Made by a program: the position numbers and the translations under genes. 64,000 bases of DNA. Origin: Colwellia sp. C2M11. Its GTDB lineage: Bacteria > Pseudomonadota > Gammaproteobacteria > Enterobacterales > Alteromonadaceae. Numbering within the stretch: the first letter of the stretch is position 1; each line of letters begins with the position of its first letter. This document shows positions 8,331-17,458 of the stretch, in pieces. The notes under the pieces were generated by a model. The model ran no database searches. It saw only the letters and a list, made by a program, of their open reading frames with translations, and was not told the origin of the DNA. The stretch is from contig NZ_JAHKQD010000003.1 in the NCBI RefSeq assembly GCF_018860915.1, forward strand, positions 1 to 64,000. The letters are read 5' to 3'.

Positions 8331-8654
8331 ATGAAATTTGTACAAAATATGAAAGCAGATCAAAAAAAGTTACTGGAAAGTGCGCAGCATGTTTCAACAA
8401 TACTTAAGCAACTTTCTAACCCTTATCGATTAATGGTGTTGTGTTGTTTAGCTGATGGCGAGCTAACCGTTGGAGACTTGAATGAACAAATAGATTTATC
8501 ACAATCGGCACTATCACAACACTTAGCAAAATTAAGAGAAAGCGAAATAGTAGCAACTAGACGCGAATCTCAAACAATTTATTACCGAATTGCCAATCAA
8601 AAAATATCGTATTTATTAGAAGTTTTACAAAAACAATTTTGTGAAGATATCTAA
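8331..8654 (+). CDS. ArsR-family repressor, BigR/SqrR-like sulfur sensor
   Basis: The product is a 107-residue winged-helix repressor with the ArsR core LKQLSNPYRLMVLCCLADGE, the recognition helix SQSALSQHLAKLRE (near 61) and the wing ATRRESQTIYYRI. It lacks the metal-binding CxC of ArsR/SmtB. Instead it has cysteines at 38-39 and at 104 (QKQFCEDI), matching the two-cysteine arrangement of BigR and SqrR, which sense sulfide-derived persulfides. It is divergent from a rhodanese-DUF2892 pair and heads a unit with an RND pump (41 and 8 base gaps). The next in-frame ATG (8349) is an alternative start. Persulfide sensing is inferred from cysteine placement and neighbours. Confidence 0.9.
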   Translation: MKFVQNMKADQKKLLESAQHVSTILKQLSNPYRLMVLCCLADGELTVGDLNEQIDLSQSALSQHLAKLRESEIVATRRESQTIYYRIANQKISYLLEVLQKQFCEDI

Positions 8655-8694
8655 GTTATCGTCATTGCTTCTATCGAAGGAAAGTTAACTAAAC

Positions 8695-11600
8695 ATGCAA
8701 ACACCAAGCAACTTTACATCGACATTGCTAAGAAAAACATTAAACAGCAAAGTACCTTTTATCTTGCTAATGCTATCTATAATCGCCGGCATAATGGCAT
8801 TGAACTATACGCCACGCGAAGAAGAGCCACAAATTGTGGTACCCATGATAGATATTATAGTTAGTGCCCCAGGGGTCAATGTTCAGCAAGTAGAACGACT
8901 CGTCACAACACCGCTAGAAAAATTATTATCACAAGTAACTGGGGTTGAGCATGTTTATTCAGTTACCAACAATAGCCAAACTATAGTCACTTTACGATTT
9001 CACGTTGGCGAAAACCGTGAAAAAGCATTACTTAATACCTACAACAAACTTCACTCCAATACAGATAATATTCCCTCTATTGTCAGTAATTGGCGTGTGA
9101 AACCCATAGAAGTAGATGATGTACCTATTGTTATGCTCGGTTTATGGAGTAGCGATAGTGAAACAGTAGACGACTACAGTTTACGTCGGTTAGCTGAAGA
9201 AGTTAGCACCTTCTTACAAGCGATAGAAAGCACAAGTGAAGTGAATATTGTTGGCGGGCGCTCAAGAGAGATTCAAGTCAATTTAAACCCTGAGCAAATG
9301 ACTGCCAGAAAAATAGCAATGAACGAGGTATTGAATGCGATTCACTCTTCAAATGCTTTACAGCATCATGGCAATATTACTTTAGAGAACCAATCTTTTC
9401 GTCTTGAAAGTGGTGATGTTTTCAGAGACATAGAAACGTTAAAACAAACGCCTATTAATGTTATTGATGGCAGTGTGGTGCTACTTAAAGATATCGCGAC
9501 TATTATCGATGGACCTAGCGAGCAAAATAATTACACTTGGATTGACTTCGCTAACGAATATCAACAAGAGCACTATTCTCCTAAGAACCGTTCATCAGAA
9601 GCAATAAAATTTCCTAATAATGGTGATCACCCTCTTGTGACTATCAGTGTTGCCAAACAACGTGGTAGTAATGCTGTAAAAGTAGCACAAGCAGTGCATG
9701 ATAAAATTAATGAGCTACAAAAAACGATATTTCCAGCAAATGTTCATGTACAAACTTTACGTGATTATGGTGAAACTGCTAACGAAAAAGTAAACAACCT
9801 CACTACAAGTTTAGCGTTTGCCGTATTTACCGTTGTCGTTTTTATTGCTGTTTTTTTAGGTTGGCGCTCGGCTGTTGTCGTAGGTTTAGCAGTACCTATT
9901 TGTTATGGCATAACCTTATCGCTAGATTTACTCTTTGGTTACACTATTAATCGCGTGACGCTGTTCGCTTTAATTCTTTCATTAGGTTTACTCGTTGATG
10001 ACCCTATCACGGGTGTTGATAATATTGAACGTTACTTAAAAGAAAAACGTGGCTCTTTGCAAGACAAAATTGTCGGTGCAATAAACGAAATTCGCGTGCC
10101 TTTATTAATGTCGACATTAACCATAGTGCTAGCCTTTGTGCCACTCGCTTTTATCACTGGTATGATGGGCCCTTACATGGCACCGATGGCCTTTAATGTA
10201 CCACTAAGTGTTATTAGCTCTACTTTAGTCGCTTTTTTAGTAACACCTTGGTTAGCCTCAAAATTTATCAAACCGAAAACAGCGACCAATTTAGCGATCG
10301 CCGATAAAGGTAATCAAGGCTTTGAACAATTTTATCGTCGTATACTAACGCCTTTATTAGATAACAGGAAAAAAGGTAAATTTGTTTTATGGCTAGTATT
10401 AGGACTGTTTATTATTGCTGCCATGCTACCTGTATTAAGGTTAGTACCACTTAAACTGCTCCCCTTCGATAATAAAAATGAAGTACAAATTATTATTGAT
10501 ATGCCAGAAAGCGCTACCTTAGAGCAAACCGCTACCATAGCAAAAACAGTATCAAATAAAGTGCAGCAATTATCTGAAGTAAAGGCGATCGCCGCTTATG
10601 TTGGTACATCTTCGCCTATCGACTTTAATGGTATGGTTCGACAATATTATCAACGACAAACTCCTTACATGGCTGATTTGCGAATAATATTACTTGATAA
10701 AACAGAGCGAGAACATCAGTCTCACGCGATTGTTTTAAGATTAAGAGAACATTTAAAATCCATTAACACCTCGCTTTTTAAAGAAAATGATATTCAAATA
10801 AAAGTAGTCGAAGTTCCCCCAGGACCACCAGTATTAAGTACATTAGTTGCTGAGTTATATGGTGATGAATTAACGCAATACAGTGAATTACAACAAGCAG
10901 CAAGCATAGTTAAAAAACGCTTAAAGCAAGAACCTCATGTGGTCGAGGTAGACTCTACTGTGGGTGATGACCAACCAAGATTACGCTTTATTACCGACAA
11001 AACCAAAGCAGCCTTATCAGGTATTTCAACACAAAATATTAACCAAGCTATCGCTGTTGCTAATAATGGCACTGTCGCGGGGTACTTACATGTTAACGAA
11101 GAAGCAACACCACTGGCCATTAATATTAAGCTTCCCATTGAGCAAAGAGAAACACTTGCCGATATTTATCGATTAACCATTAAAGGGCAAGCAGGCATAG
11201 TACAACAAACCACACCTCAAGGAATTGATATTGCACCTCAATCATTGGTATCGCTCGGAGAATTAGGTCAATTTGAGCAAGGTATCAGTGACAAAGTAAT
11301 ATTACATAAAGATTTAAGACCTGTGGTTTATGTCACAGCTGATATTTCCGGTAGAACCCCTGCTGCAGTGATTGCCGACATTAGTAGCGATCTACATTAT
11401 CGTAATATCGAGGACAATATAGAGGAGAACTCCCCTGCTCCAGCTCAATCAAACGACTGGCAGAATCGTACTTTCTTAACAAGTGGTAGTGGTAACGCTT
11501 GGTATTTGCCTGACAATATCCACTTATCTTGGAGCGGTGAAGGTGAATGGCGTATAACCATTAGAGTATTTCGCGATATGGGTATTGCCTTTGCTTTTGC

Positions 11601-12141
11601 ATTAACTGCTATATTTATTGTGTTAAGAATACAGACAGGCTCAGCAGCATTATCTGGCATTATCATGTCAGCTATTCCATTAACGGTTATTGGCATAATG
11701 CCAGGCTTTTTCATGCTAAACCAATTTGGTGAACGTACCATTGCCAATGCACCTGACTCAGTATTGTTTACCGCAACAGCCATGATAGGCATGATAGCGT
11801 TAGCCGGTATTGTTGTACGTAACTCTTTAATTCTCATTGAATTTATTACTCAAGCACGAGATAGAGGCGAGTCAATAAAAGAAGCATTAATTCAGGCGGG
11901 TTCAGTACGTATGCGCCCAGTATTATTAACAGCAGGTACAACGTTATTAGGCAATTTAATTATAACATTAGACCCTGTATTTAGTGGCTTAGCCATTGCT
12001 ATTATTTTTGGCATCATCTCATCCACAATATTTACTTTATTGGTTGTCCCTATTGTTTACTTGTTAGTTTTTGACAATGAAAATCAACAACAATCATCAA
12101 ACCATTCATCATTAGAACAACCAAATAAAGCGGTTATCTAG
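8695..12141 (+). CDS. RND efflux transporter permease
   Basis: This 1148-residue inner-membrane pump belongs to the proton-driven RND superfamily. The N-terminal transmembrane segment (near 20-38) is followed by the porter loop beginning PREEEPQIVVPMIDI. The second membrane bundle begins near residue 370 and carries GLLVDDPITGVDNIERYL, in which the paired Asp of the proton relay are kept but the usual AIVVVEN is changed. The second half repeats the layout, and the tenth segment region carries GIVVRNSLILIEF, with Arg where AcrB has its relay Lys. The gene is 41 bases after the BigR-like regulator and 8 bases before the adaptor. Substrate unknown; control by a sulfur sensor suggests a sulfur- or redox-related compound. 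Confidence 0.95.
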   Translation: MQTPSNFTSTLLRKTLNSKVPFILLMLSIIAGIMALNYTPREEEPQIVVPMIDIIVSAPGVNVQQVERLVTTPLEKLLSQVTGVEHVYSVTNNSQTIVTLRFHVGENREKALLNTYNKLHSNTDNIPSIVSNWRVKPIEVDDVPIVMLGLWSSDSETVDDYSLRRLAEEVSTFLQAIESTSEVNIVGGRSREIQVNLNPEQMTARKIAMNEVLNAIHSSNALQHHGNITLENQSFRLESGDVFRDIETLKQTPINVIDGSVVLLKDIATIIDGPSEQNNYTWIDFANEYQQEHYSPKNRSSEAIKFPNNGDHPLVTISVAKQRGSNAVKVAQAVHDKINELQKTIFPANVHVQTLRDYGETANEKVNNLTTSLAFAVFTVVVFIAVFLGWRSAVVVGLAVPICYGITLSLDLLFGYTINRVTLFALILSLGLLVDDPITGVDNIERYLKEKRGSLQDKIVGAINEIRVPLLMSTLTIVLAFVPLAFITGMMGPYMAPMAFNVPLSVISSTLVAFLVTPWLASKFIKPKTATNLAIADKGNQGFEQFYRRILTPLLDNRKKGKFVLWLVLGLFIIAAMLPVLRLVPLKLLPFDNKNEVQIIIDMPESATLEQTATIAKTVSNKVQQLSEVKAIAAYVGTSSPIDFNGMVRQYYQRQTPYMADLRIILLDKTEREHQSHAIVLRLREHLKSINTSLFKENDIQIKVVEVPPGPPVLSTLVAELYGDELTQYSELQQAASIVKKRLKQEPHVVEVDSTVGDDQPRLRFITDKTKAALSGISTQNINQAIAVANNGTVAGYLHVNEEATPLAINIKLPIEQRETLADIYRLTIKGQAGIVQQTTPQGIDIAPQSLVSLGELGQFEQGISDKVILHKDLRPVVYVTADISGRTPAAVIADISSDLHYRNIEDNIEENSPAPAQSNDWQNRTFLTSGSGNAWYLPDNIHLSWSGEGEWRITIRVFRDMGIAFAFALTAIFIVLRIQTGSAALSGIIMSAIPLTVIGIMPGFFMLNQFGERTIANAPDSVLFTATAMIGMIALAGIVVRNSLILIEFITQARDRGESIKEALIQAGSVRMRPVLLTAGTTLLGNLIITLDPVFSGLAIAIIFGIISSTIFTLLVVPIVYLLVFDNENQQQSSNHSSLEQPNKAVI

Positions 12142-12149
12142 GAAAAAAT

Positions 12150-13274
12150 ATGACTAAAATTACCTCTCCAACAAATAATCAAAAAAATGTTAATAAAAGC
12201 ACAGTAAAAAAACTACTACTGCCTGTTATCGCTCTGTTCGTGCTACTATTAATGGTCGCTTGGCTCGCTGGTTCATTTGATAAAAAAGTAGCTCCTTCGC
12301 TGAACAAAGATATCAATCAAGCGTCCAATCTCGCTAATTTTGATAAAACCAACACTTATACAGTCATTGAGAAATCTGAAGCGATATTCGAACCAGTTGC
12401 AGCCAGCGTAGAAGCAAAACAAACCACTATTATTTCATCACGTATGCTAGCTCGAATAAATACCATTGCTGTGAGAGCGGGTGATAAAGTAAAAAAAGGT
12501 GATTTATTAGTTGAGCTTGAACAAAGCGATTTACAATCACAAGTACTACAAACAAAGCAAAACATTATTGCCTTACAAGCACGCTATAAAGAAGCTAAAC
12601 AGAACTTTGAACGCTCAGAAGAATTACTGGCAAAACAACTTATTTCGACATTTAATTTTGACAAGGCTAATGCGGATTACCAAAGTATTGTCGCTGAGCT
12701 AACCGCAGCCGAACAAAGGTTATCCCAAGCAGAAACTACGCTAAGTTATGCAACATTAACTGCGCCAATAAATGGTCTCATTGTTGATCGCTTTGCACAA
12801 CCTGGCGACACTGCACAAGCCGGTGCTAAATTATTATCATTATATAACCCGTTACTATTACGTGTAGAAGCACAAGTACGAGAGCAATTAGCGCTAACCT
12901 TAACTCTTGAACAGAAAATTGATATTGAATTACCCAGTATTAACAAAACGATTACAGGTGAAATAGAAGAAATAGTACCTGCCGCGAATACAGGTTCACG
13001 TAGCTTTTTAATCAAAACACGCATTAAACATAATGAACACTTATTACCTGGCATGTATGCTCGTATGTTGATACCTGCTGGAGAGCAAGTAAGCCTAACG
13101 GTTCCATTAAATAAAATATCTCATGTTGGACAACTCGATTTTGTTTGGCTGAATGTGAATGGTACTGTGCAACGTCGTTTTGTGCGATTAGGTAAAATAC
13201 AAGCCAATAATATGGTTACGGTCATTTCAGGGTTACAAAGTGGTGATGTAGTATTTACCCCGCTCTCTAAATAA
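12150..13274 (+). CDS. RND periplasmic adaptor (membrane fusion protein)
   Basis: The 374-residue product has one N-terminal membrane anchor (LLLPVIALFVLLLMVAWLAG, near residues 23-42). It then has a lipoyl half-motif (VRAGDKVKKGDLLVELEQSDL), a coiled-coil hairpin (near 135-200), the second lipoyl half (TAPINGLIVDRFAQPGD) and a beta-barrel domain. This is the HlyD/AcrA adaptor layout that links the permease to an outer-membrane channel. No TolC-type channel gene is in the unit, so a channel encoded elsewhere must be used. A perfect 8-base hairpin follows the stop. Confidence 0.94.
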   Translation: MTKITSPTNNQKNVNKSTVKKLLLPVIALFVLLLMVAWLAGSFDKKVAPSLNKDINQASNLANFDKTNTYTVIEKSEAIFEPVAASVEAKQTTIISSRMLARINTIAVRAGDKVKKGDLLVELEQSDLQSQVLQTKQNIIALQARYKEAKQNFERSEELLAKQLISTFNFDKANADYQSIVAELTAAEQRLSQAETTLSYATLTAPINGLIVDRFAQPGDTAQAGAKLLSLYNPLLLRVEAQVREQLALTLTLEQKIDIELPSINKTITGEIEEIVPAANTGSRSFLIKTRIKHNEHLLPGMYARMLIPAGEQVSLTVPLNKISHVGQLDFVWLNVNGTVQRRFVRLGKIQANNMVTVISGLQSGDVVFTPLSK

Positions 13275-13297
13275 TATTGGCTTAATGTTAGCCAATA
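13275..13297 (+). terminator. Hairpin after the RND operon, weak terminator
   Basis: The stem TATTGGCT/AGCCAATA (13275-13282 and 13290-13297) with a 7-base loop starts right after the adaptor stop. It is not followed by a clean T run. A third copy of the TATTGGCT arm appears at about 13317-13324. Termination is possible but weak. Confidence 0.4.
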
Positions 13298-13428
13298 CTC
13301 TCATCATTTTGAGTAGTATTGGCTACTTAAATACAGCGGGAGCAAAAGCAAAGTAGTCTAGCCCTTGATAACATCTAGGTAGTTACTTAAAATAGCCTAC
13401 AACTTAATCTTTACCTCTTGGGATTCCC

Positions 13429-15102
13429 ATGGCATTACCAGATAAATTTATATTCTCAATGAACCGCGTAAGTAAAGTGGTTCCGCCCAAACGTACCATT
13501 TTAAAAGATATTTCTCTCTCATTCTTCCCCGGTGCTAAAATTGGTGTTTTAGGCCTAAATGGCTCAGGTAAATCAAGTCTATTACGCATTATGGCAGGAA
13601 TAGATAAAGAGTTTGAAGGTGAAGCAAGCGCATTAGCCGGAACAAAAATTGGTTATTTGCCGCAAGAGCCACAGCTAGATGAAGAAAAAACCGTTCGTGA
13701 AGTGGTTGAAGATGCAGTAGCTACTGTTAAAAATGCATTAAAACGTTTAGATGAAGTGTATAACGAATATGCAGAAGAAGGCGCTGATTTTGACGCACTA
13801 GCCAAAGAGCAAGGTCAACTTGAAGATATTATCAATACACAAGATGGGCATAATATTGACAATGTGCTAGAACGAGCGGCTGACGCTTTACGTTTACCAC
13901 CTTGGGAACAAAAAATATCAGTACTTAGTGGTGGTGAACGTCGTCGTGTTGCTTTATGTCATTTATTATTACAAAAACCAGACATGTTGTTACTTGATGA
14001 GCCAACCAACCATTTAGATGCTGAATCAGTTGCTTGGTTAGAGCGTTTCTTACATGATTACCCTGGAACCGTTGTTGCGATCACCCATGATAGATATTTC
14101 CTTGATAATGTCGCCGGTTGGATCTTAGAGCTAGATAGAGGTGAAGGCATTCCTTGGGAAGGTAATTACTCTTCATGGCTTGAACAAAAAGATGCACGTT
14201 TAGCCCAAGAAAGTAAAAGTGAAAATGCCTTACAAAAAACCATTAAACAAGAACTAGAATGGGTACGTTCTAATCCCAAAGCACGTCAAGCTAAAAGTAA
14301 AGCTCGTATGGCACGCTTTGAAGAACTAAATAGTCAAGAAAATCAAAAACGTAATGAAACAAATGAGCTTTATATACCACCAGGTCCACGTTTAGGTGAT
14401 AAAGTTTTAGATGTGCATAACCTTAAAAAATCGTTCGACGGTCGAGTATTAATTGACGACTTAAGTTTTAGTATTCCAAAAGGCGCGATAGTTGGTATTA
14501 TCGGCGCTAACGGCGCAGGTAAGTCAACTCTATTCAAAATGATGTCAGGTACAGAACAACAAGATTCGGGTACAATTGAAATTGGTGAAACAGTAAAGCT
14601 TGCCAGTGTTGATCAATTCCGTGATGACATGGATGATAACAACACCGTTTATCAAGAAATTTCTGAAGGACATGATATTTTAGAAATTGGCACATACCAA
14701 ATACCAAGTCGTGCTTATTGCTCGCGCTTTAACTTCAAAGGTAATGATCAGCAAAAATTTATAAAAGACTTATCTGGTGGTGAGCGTAACCGTGTTCATT
14801 TAGCTAAATTAGTTAAAACTGGTGGTAATTTATTATTATTAGATGAGCCAACCAATGATTTAGATGTTGAGACATTGCGTGCTCTTGAAGAAGCTATTTT
14901 AGAATTCCCTGGTTGTGCTATGGTGATCTCTCATGACCGTTGGTTCTTAGATAGAATTGCTACGCATATTTTAGACTACCGCGACGAAGGTGAAATTAAC
15001 TTCTTCGAAGGTAATTTTAGTGACTACGAAGCTTGGTTGAAGAAAACATTAGGTGCTGCAGCAATTGAGCCTCACCGTATCAAATACAAAAAAATCGGTT
15101 AA
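13429..15102 (+). CDS. ettA: Energy-dependent translational throttle protein EttA (ABC-F)
   Basis: EttA binds the ribosomal E site and gates the first peptide bond according to the ATP/ADP ratio. The 557-residue product has two ABC domains and no membrane segments. Domain 1 has Walker A GLNGSGKS near 43, signature LSGGERRRVALC near 162 and LLLDEPTNHLD near 185. Domain 2 has GANGAGKST near 360, LSGGERNRVHL and LLLDEPTNDLD. The opening KVVPPKRTILKDISLSFFPG is characteristic of EttA rather than other ABC-F proteins. It is monocistronic, with a strong terminator after it. Confidence 0.97.
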   Translation: MALPDKFIFSMNRVSKVVPPKRTILKDISLSFFPGAKIGVLGLNGSGKSSLLRIMAGIDKEFEGEASALAGTKIGYLPQEPQLDEEKTVREVVEDAVATVKNALKRLDEVYNEYAEEGADFDALAKEQGQLEDIINTQDGHNIDNVLERAADALRLPPWEQKISVLSGGERRRVALCHLLLQKPDMLLLDEPTNHLDAESVAWLERFLHDYPGTVVAITHDRYFLDNVAGWILELDRGEGIPWEGNYSSWLEQKDARLAQESKSENALQKTIKQELEWVRSNPKARQAKSKARMARFEELNSQENQKRNETNELYIPPGPRLGDKVLDVHNLKKSFDGRVLIDDLSFSIPKGAIVGIIGANGAGKSTLFKMMSGTEQQDSGTIEIGETVKLASVDQFRDDMDDNNTVYQEISEGHDILEIGTYQIPSRAYCSRFNFKGNDQQKFIKDLSGGERNRVHLAKLVKTGGNLLLLDEPTNDLDVETLRALEEAILEFPGCAMVISHDRWFLDRIATHILDYRDEGEINFFEGNFSDYEAWLKKTLGAAAIEPHRIKYKKIG

Positions 15103-15112
15103 ATATTTGCCA

Positions 15113-15160
15113 CACTTAAAGATACATGCGTTAAACATGTATCTTTAAGTGCCTTTTGTT
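15113..15160 (+). terminator. Intrinsic terminator of ettA
   Basis: A 16-base perfect stem (15113-15128 and 15136-15151) with a 7-base loop is followed by CCTTTTGTTT. It starts 11 bases after the ettA stop. Confidence 0.88.
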
Positions 15161-15209
15161 TAAAAGACAGCTATGCTGAAACTATAATTCATAACGATAA
15201 TAAGTTTAC

Positions 15210-15572
15210 ATGGACAATAGACGACAATTCACCCGAGTATTATTTTCAATTAAAGCAGAGCTAAACATTGAAAATAATAGCTATCCGGTCTCTATACACG
15301 ATATATCTCTTAAAGGTGCATTAGTGACTTTAGTAGAGCCTAAACAATCACTCAAAGAAAAGTTAGGCACGCTAACGTTTTTCTTATCTGACGGTGAATC
15401 TAAAGTTACTATGGATATTATCGTAGTTCACGAGCAAGAAAGCGAAATAGGGTTACACTGTGATGCTATCGATATAGACAGTATTACCCTGTTACGTCGC
15501 TTGATTGAGTTAAATCTAGGTGACAGTCAACAACTTGATAAAGAATTAAATCAACTTTCCCGAGTAGTATAG
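15210..15572 (+). CDS. PilZ-domain protein (cyclic di-GMP binding)
   Basis: The 120-residue product is a stand-alone PilZ domain. The N-terminal RRQFTR supplies the RxxxR c-di-GMP motif and IHDISLKGALV near residue 28 supplies the D/NxSxxG motif. Both motifs are intact, so ligand binding is expected. Such single-domain proteins act as c-di-GMP receptors in motility, adhesion or secretion; the partner is not evident here. It lies 41 bases upstream of a double-ACT protein on the same strand and may share its transcript. Confidence 0.9.
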   Translation: MDNRRQFTRVLFSIKAELNIENNSYPVSIHDISLKGALVTLVEPKQSLKEKLGTLTFFLSDGESKVTMDIIVVHEQESEIGLHCDAIDIDSITLLRRLIELNLGDSQQLDKELNQLSRVV

Positions 15573-15613
15573 TACATTATCATTATTCACAAACTCCGTA
15601 TTTAAGGATTCCT

Positions 15614-16114
15614 ATGAACCATATTGTAATTTCATGTATTGGTGCAGACCAAACGGGTATTGTAGACACCTTGTCTAATGTTATTAAAGAGCATCAAGGT
15701 AACTGGCAAGTAAGTAGCTTACATCATTTATCTGGTTTTTTTGCCGGTGTAATAGAAGTTGCAGTGAGTGTAGATAAAACTCAAGCCTTAGTGACAGCAC
15801 TTAACAATATTGAAAGTTTACATTGTAAAATTGAAATAGCTCACTCTGTTTCAGAAAAAATAAACGCTAACCTAACACTCGAGTTAACCGCAAATGACAG
15901 AGCAGGTATTGTACAAGAAATATCGTCTGTAATTCACCTTCAAGGCGGTAACTTAGTTAAACTAGTAAGCTCGCAAGCAAGTGCTGCTCATACGGGGCAA
16001 CTAATGTTTAATGCTAAAGCTCACATTGCAATAAAAGCAGATGATGTAGATACACTAGTGGATGCTTTAGAAAATATTGATGATGACTTAATGGTTGATA
16101 TTGCCAGAGCTTAA
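15614..16114 (+). CDS. Double-ACT-domain regulator, GcvR-like
   Basis: The 166-residue product has two ACT domains (residues 1-80 and 87-160), each with the G-x-D-x-x-G-I turn: CIGADQTGIVDTLSN at the start and LTANDRAGIVQEISS near 95. This matches the GcvR family, where GcvR binds glycine and antagonises GcvA control of the glycine cleavage operon. No gcv genes lie nearby, so the ligand cannot be assigned. A ribosome-binding site (AAGGA) precedes the start. The stop codon lies inside the left arm of a long perfect hairpin. Confidence 0.85.
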   Translation: MNHIVISCIGADQTGIVDTLSNVIKEHQGNWQVSSLHHLSGFFAGVIEVAVSVDKTQALVTALNNIESLHCKIEIAHSVSEKINANLTLELTANDRAGIVQEISSVIHLQGGNLVKLVSSQASAAHTGQLMFNAKAHIAIKADDVDTLVDALENIDDDLMVDIARA

Positions 16115-16148
16115 CTGCGTTAATTTAAAGCTAAATTAACGCAGTTAA
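16111..16148 (+). terminator. Long perfect hairpin at the end of the ACT gene
   Basis: A 17-base perfect stem (16111-16127 and 16132-16148) with a 4-base loop AAGC includes the stop codon of the upstream gene. What follows is A-rich rather than T-rich, so it is not a canonical intrinsic terminator. It may act as an mRNA 3'-end stabiliser. Confidence 0.5.
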
Positions 16149-16200
16149 TAAAAAAACATTAAATAAAAATGGTTAAGATAGCGTGATAAATTCACAGGAA

Positions 16201-16231
16201 AGGGCTTAATAATAGAATACTATTAAGCCCT
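16201..16231. terminator. Second hairpin between convergent genes
   Basis: A perfect 11-base stem AGGGCTTAATA/TATTAAGCCCT with a 9-base loop sits between the plus-strand ACT gene and the minus-strand DUF2805 gene. The convergent position suggests a role in 3'-end formation for either. No T run of useful length follows on either strand. Confidence 0.45.
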
Positions 16232-16272
16232 CTAATAAATAGCAACTTAATACCTGTTTAATACGTACTCTT

Positions 16273-16524
16273 TTAGCAATGCTTGTACTGAGTAGGACAA
16301 TACCCCCGAGAGACATCGGCACTGCGAAGTTTTATATGCTTTGTTGCACGCCCAGAAACACGAGAACGCCAAAGTTTAAAACTACCCAACTTTAAATGAC
16401 TACGCATAAAGCGAATAACGTCAGACTCATTCAAACCAAATTGTAGCTCTATCGCCTCAAACGGCGTTCTATCTTCCCACGCCATTTCAATAATTCTTGA
16501 TTCACTTTCTTGAGATAATTTCAT
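16273..16524 (-). CDS. TIGR03643/DUF2805 family protein
   Basis: The 83-residue product begins MKLSQESESRIIEMAWEDRTP and continues FEAIELQFGLNESDVIRFMR, a helix-turn-helix-like segment, then the basic block LWRSRVSGRATKH. This pattern is typical of the small conserved proteins named TIGR03643 (DUF2805), common in marine bacteria and of unknown function. I chose ATG 16524; an in-frame ATG 11 codons upstream lacks the family start. DNA binding is a reasonable guess from the shape but is not shown. Confidence 0.85.
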   Translation of the reverse strand: MKLSQESESRIIEMAWEDRTPFEAIELQFGLNESDVIRFMRSHLKLGSFKLWRSRVSGRATKHIKLRSADVSRGYCPTQYKHC

Positions 16525-17008
16525 TGAGTACCCTTTATTTGTCAACAGAGTAAACATACGTACATTCTACACTTTTAGATCAAAAGGGAGTCATCTTAAA
16601 CCGAGTTCAAGTTAAGTTACCAGTCGAGGGGAAATACAGTGGTAATATAAGCTATCAATTTAATGAATAAATTTTTTTAGCCGTAATGATGAGAAAAATC
16701 CTTTTATTTTAATTACAACTTTTGCCTCACTAATTAGTAGTGCTACAAGCTTAAAATAAGATGATACTTGTGGAAGAGCTTAGCCAGAATGTGTCTTCTC
16801 ACTAGTTGAGCGTAGTTTTATATTTGTATAAAGACAAACATAGGGGTGCTGAAAATAACAGACTCCTGATAAAAATTGAGTAATTAAACTTAGCTAAAAC
16901 TCATCATTAAAGGAGTCTAATTATCTTATTACCTATTTGAGCATTGTCATATTGTTATATCAAGCTATTACAATAGGTATATTGAGTATATTTAGAGTAG
17001 CTGTTCAG
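16525..17008. other. Intergenic stretch with an imperfect inverted repeat
   Basis: No reading frame is convincing here. An inverted repeat with perfect 8-base ends (AGACTCCT at 16860-16867, AGGAGTCT at 16911-16918) and partly paired interior could form a roughly 59-base imperfect stem-loop. It may be a small RNA or a 3' structure of the bactofilin mRNA, which ends 90 bases away on the minus strand. Confidence 0.35.
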
Positions 17009-17458
17009 CTAATTTACGTTTAATTTAGAAACTTCAGCAACACTTTTCTTTGTTGAGTTGAAGCTACCTTCAATTACTGCACCCTCTTCAATACTGATAA
17101 TTTCATGTTGGATGTCGCCATGCACCTTAGCACTTTTTTCAAGGACAACCTTTCTTGCCTTGATCGTACCAACGACTTTACCTTTAATAATCGCTTCATC
17201 TGCCACAATAGAGCCTTCAACCCAACCATCATTGCCGACGGTCAAATGATTGATATTGATATCGCCTTCTATTTTCCCTTCTAATTGCATTACGCCTTGG
17301 CTTGAAACATTGCCAACGATAGTTACATCTGAGCCTATGATTGAAGGAATAGCATTATTTGAAGTTTTTTTCATATTTGTTTCCACTTTAGTATCTTTGG
17401 TTACTTTCGTATCTTTAGTATCTTTGGTTACTTTAGGCGATATAATTTTAGAGAACAT
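17009..17458 (-). CDS. Bactofilin (polymer-forming cytoskeletal protein)
   Basis: Bactofilins polymerise without nucleotides into right-handed beta-helix filaments and localise cell-wall enzymes. Residues 36-140 of this 149-residue product show the core: IPSIIGSDVTIVGNVSSQG, LEGKIEGDI and repeated short hydrophobic strands spaced by Gly and Asp. The N-terminal tail contains a short repeat (KVTKDTK, with variants) encoded by direct DNA repeats near 17394-17433, so its length may vary between strains. The start codon lies inside the end of the upstream M23 peptidase gene (11-base overlap). This coupling matches the known bactofilin-M23 partnership in cell-shape control. Confidence 0.92.
   Translation of the reverse strand: MFSKIISPKVTKDTKDTKVTKDTKVETNMKKTSNNAIPSIIGSDVTIVGNVSSQGVMQLEGKIEGDININHLTVGNDGWVEGSIVADEAIIKGKVVGTIKARKVVLEKSAKVHGDIQHEIISIEEGAVIEGSFNSTKKSVAEVSKLNVN

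Noticed and set aside
11445-11837. A 130-codon minus-strand frame inside the RND permease
   Set aside because: Fully antisense to a conserved membrane-pump gene, with no ribosome-binding site and no family resemblance.
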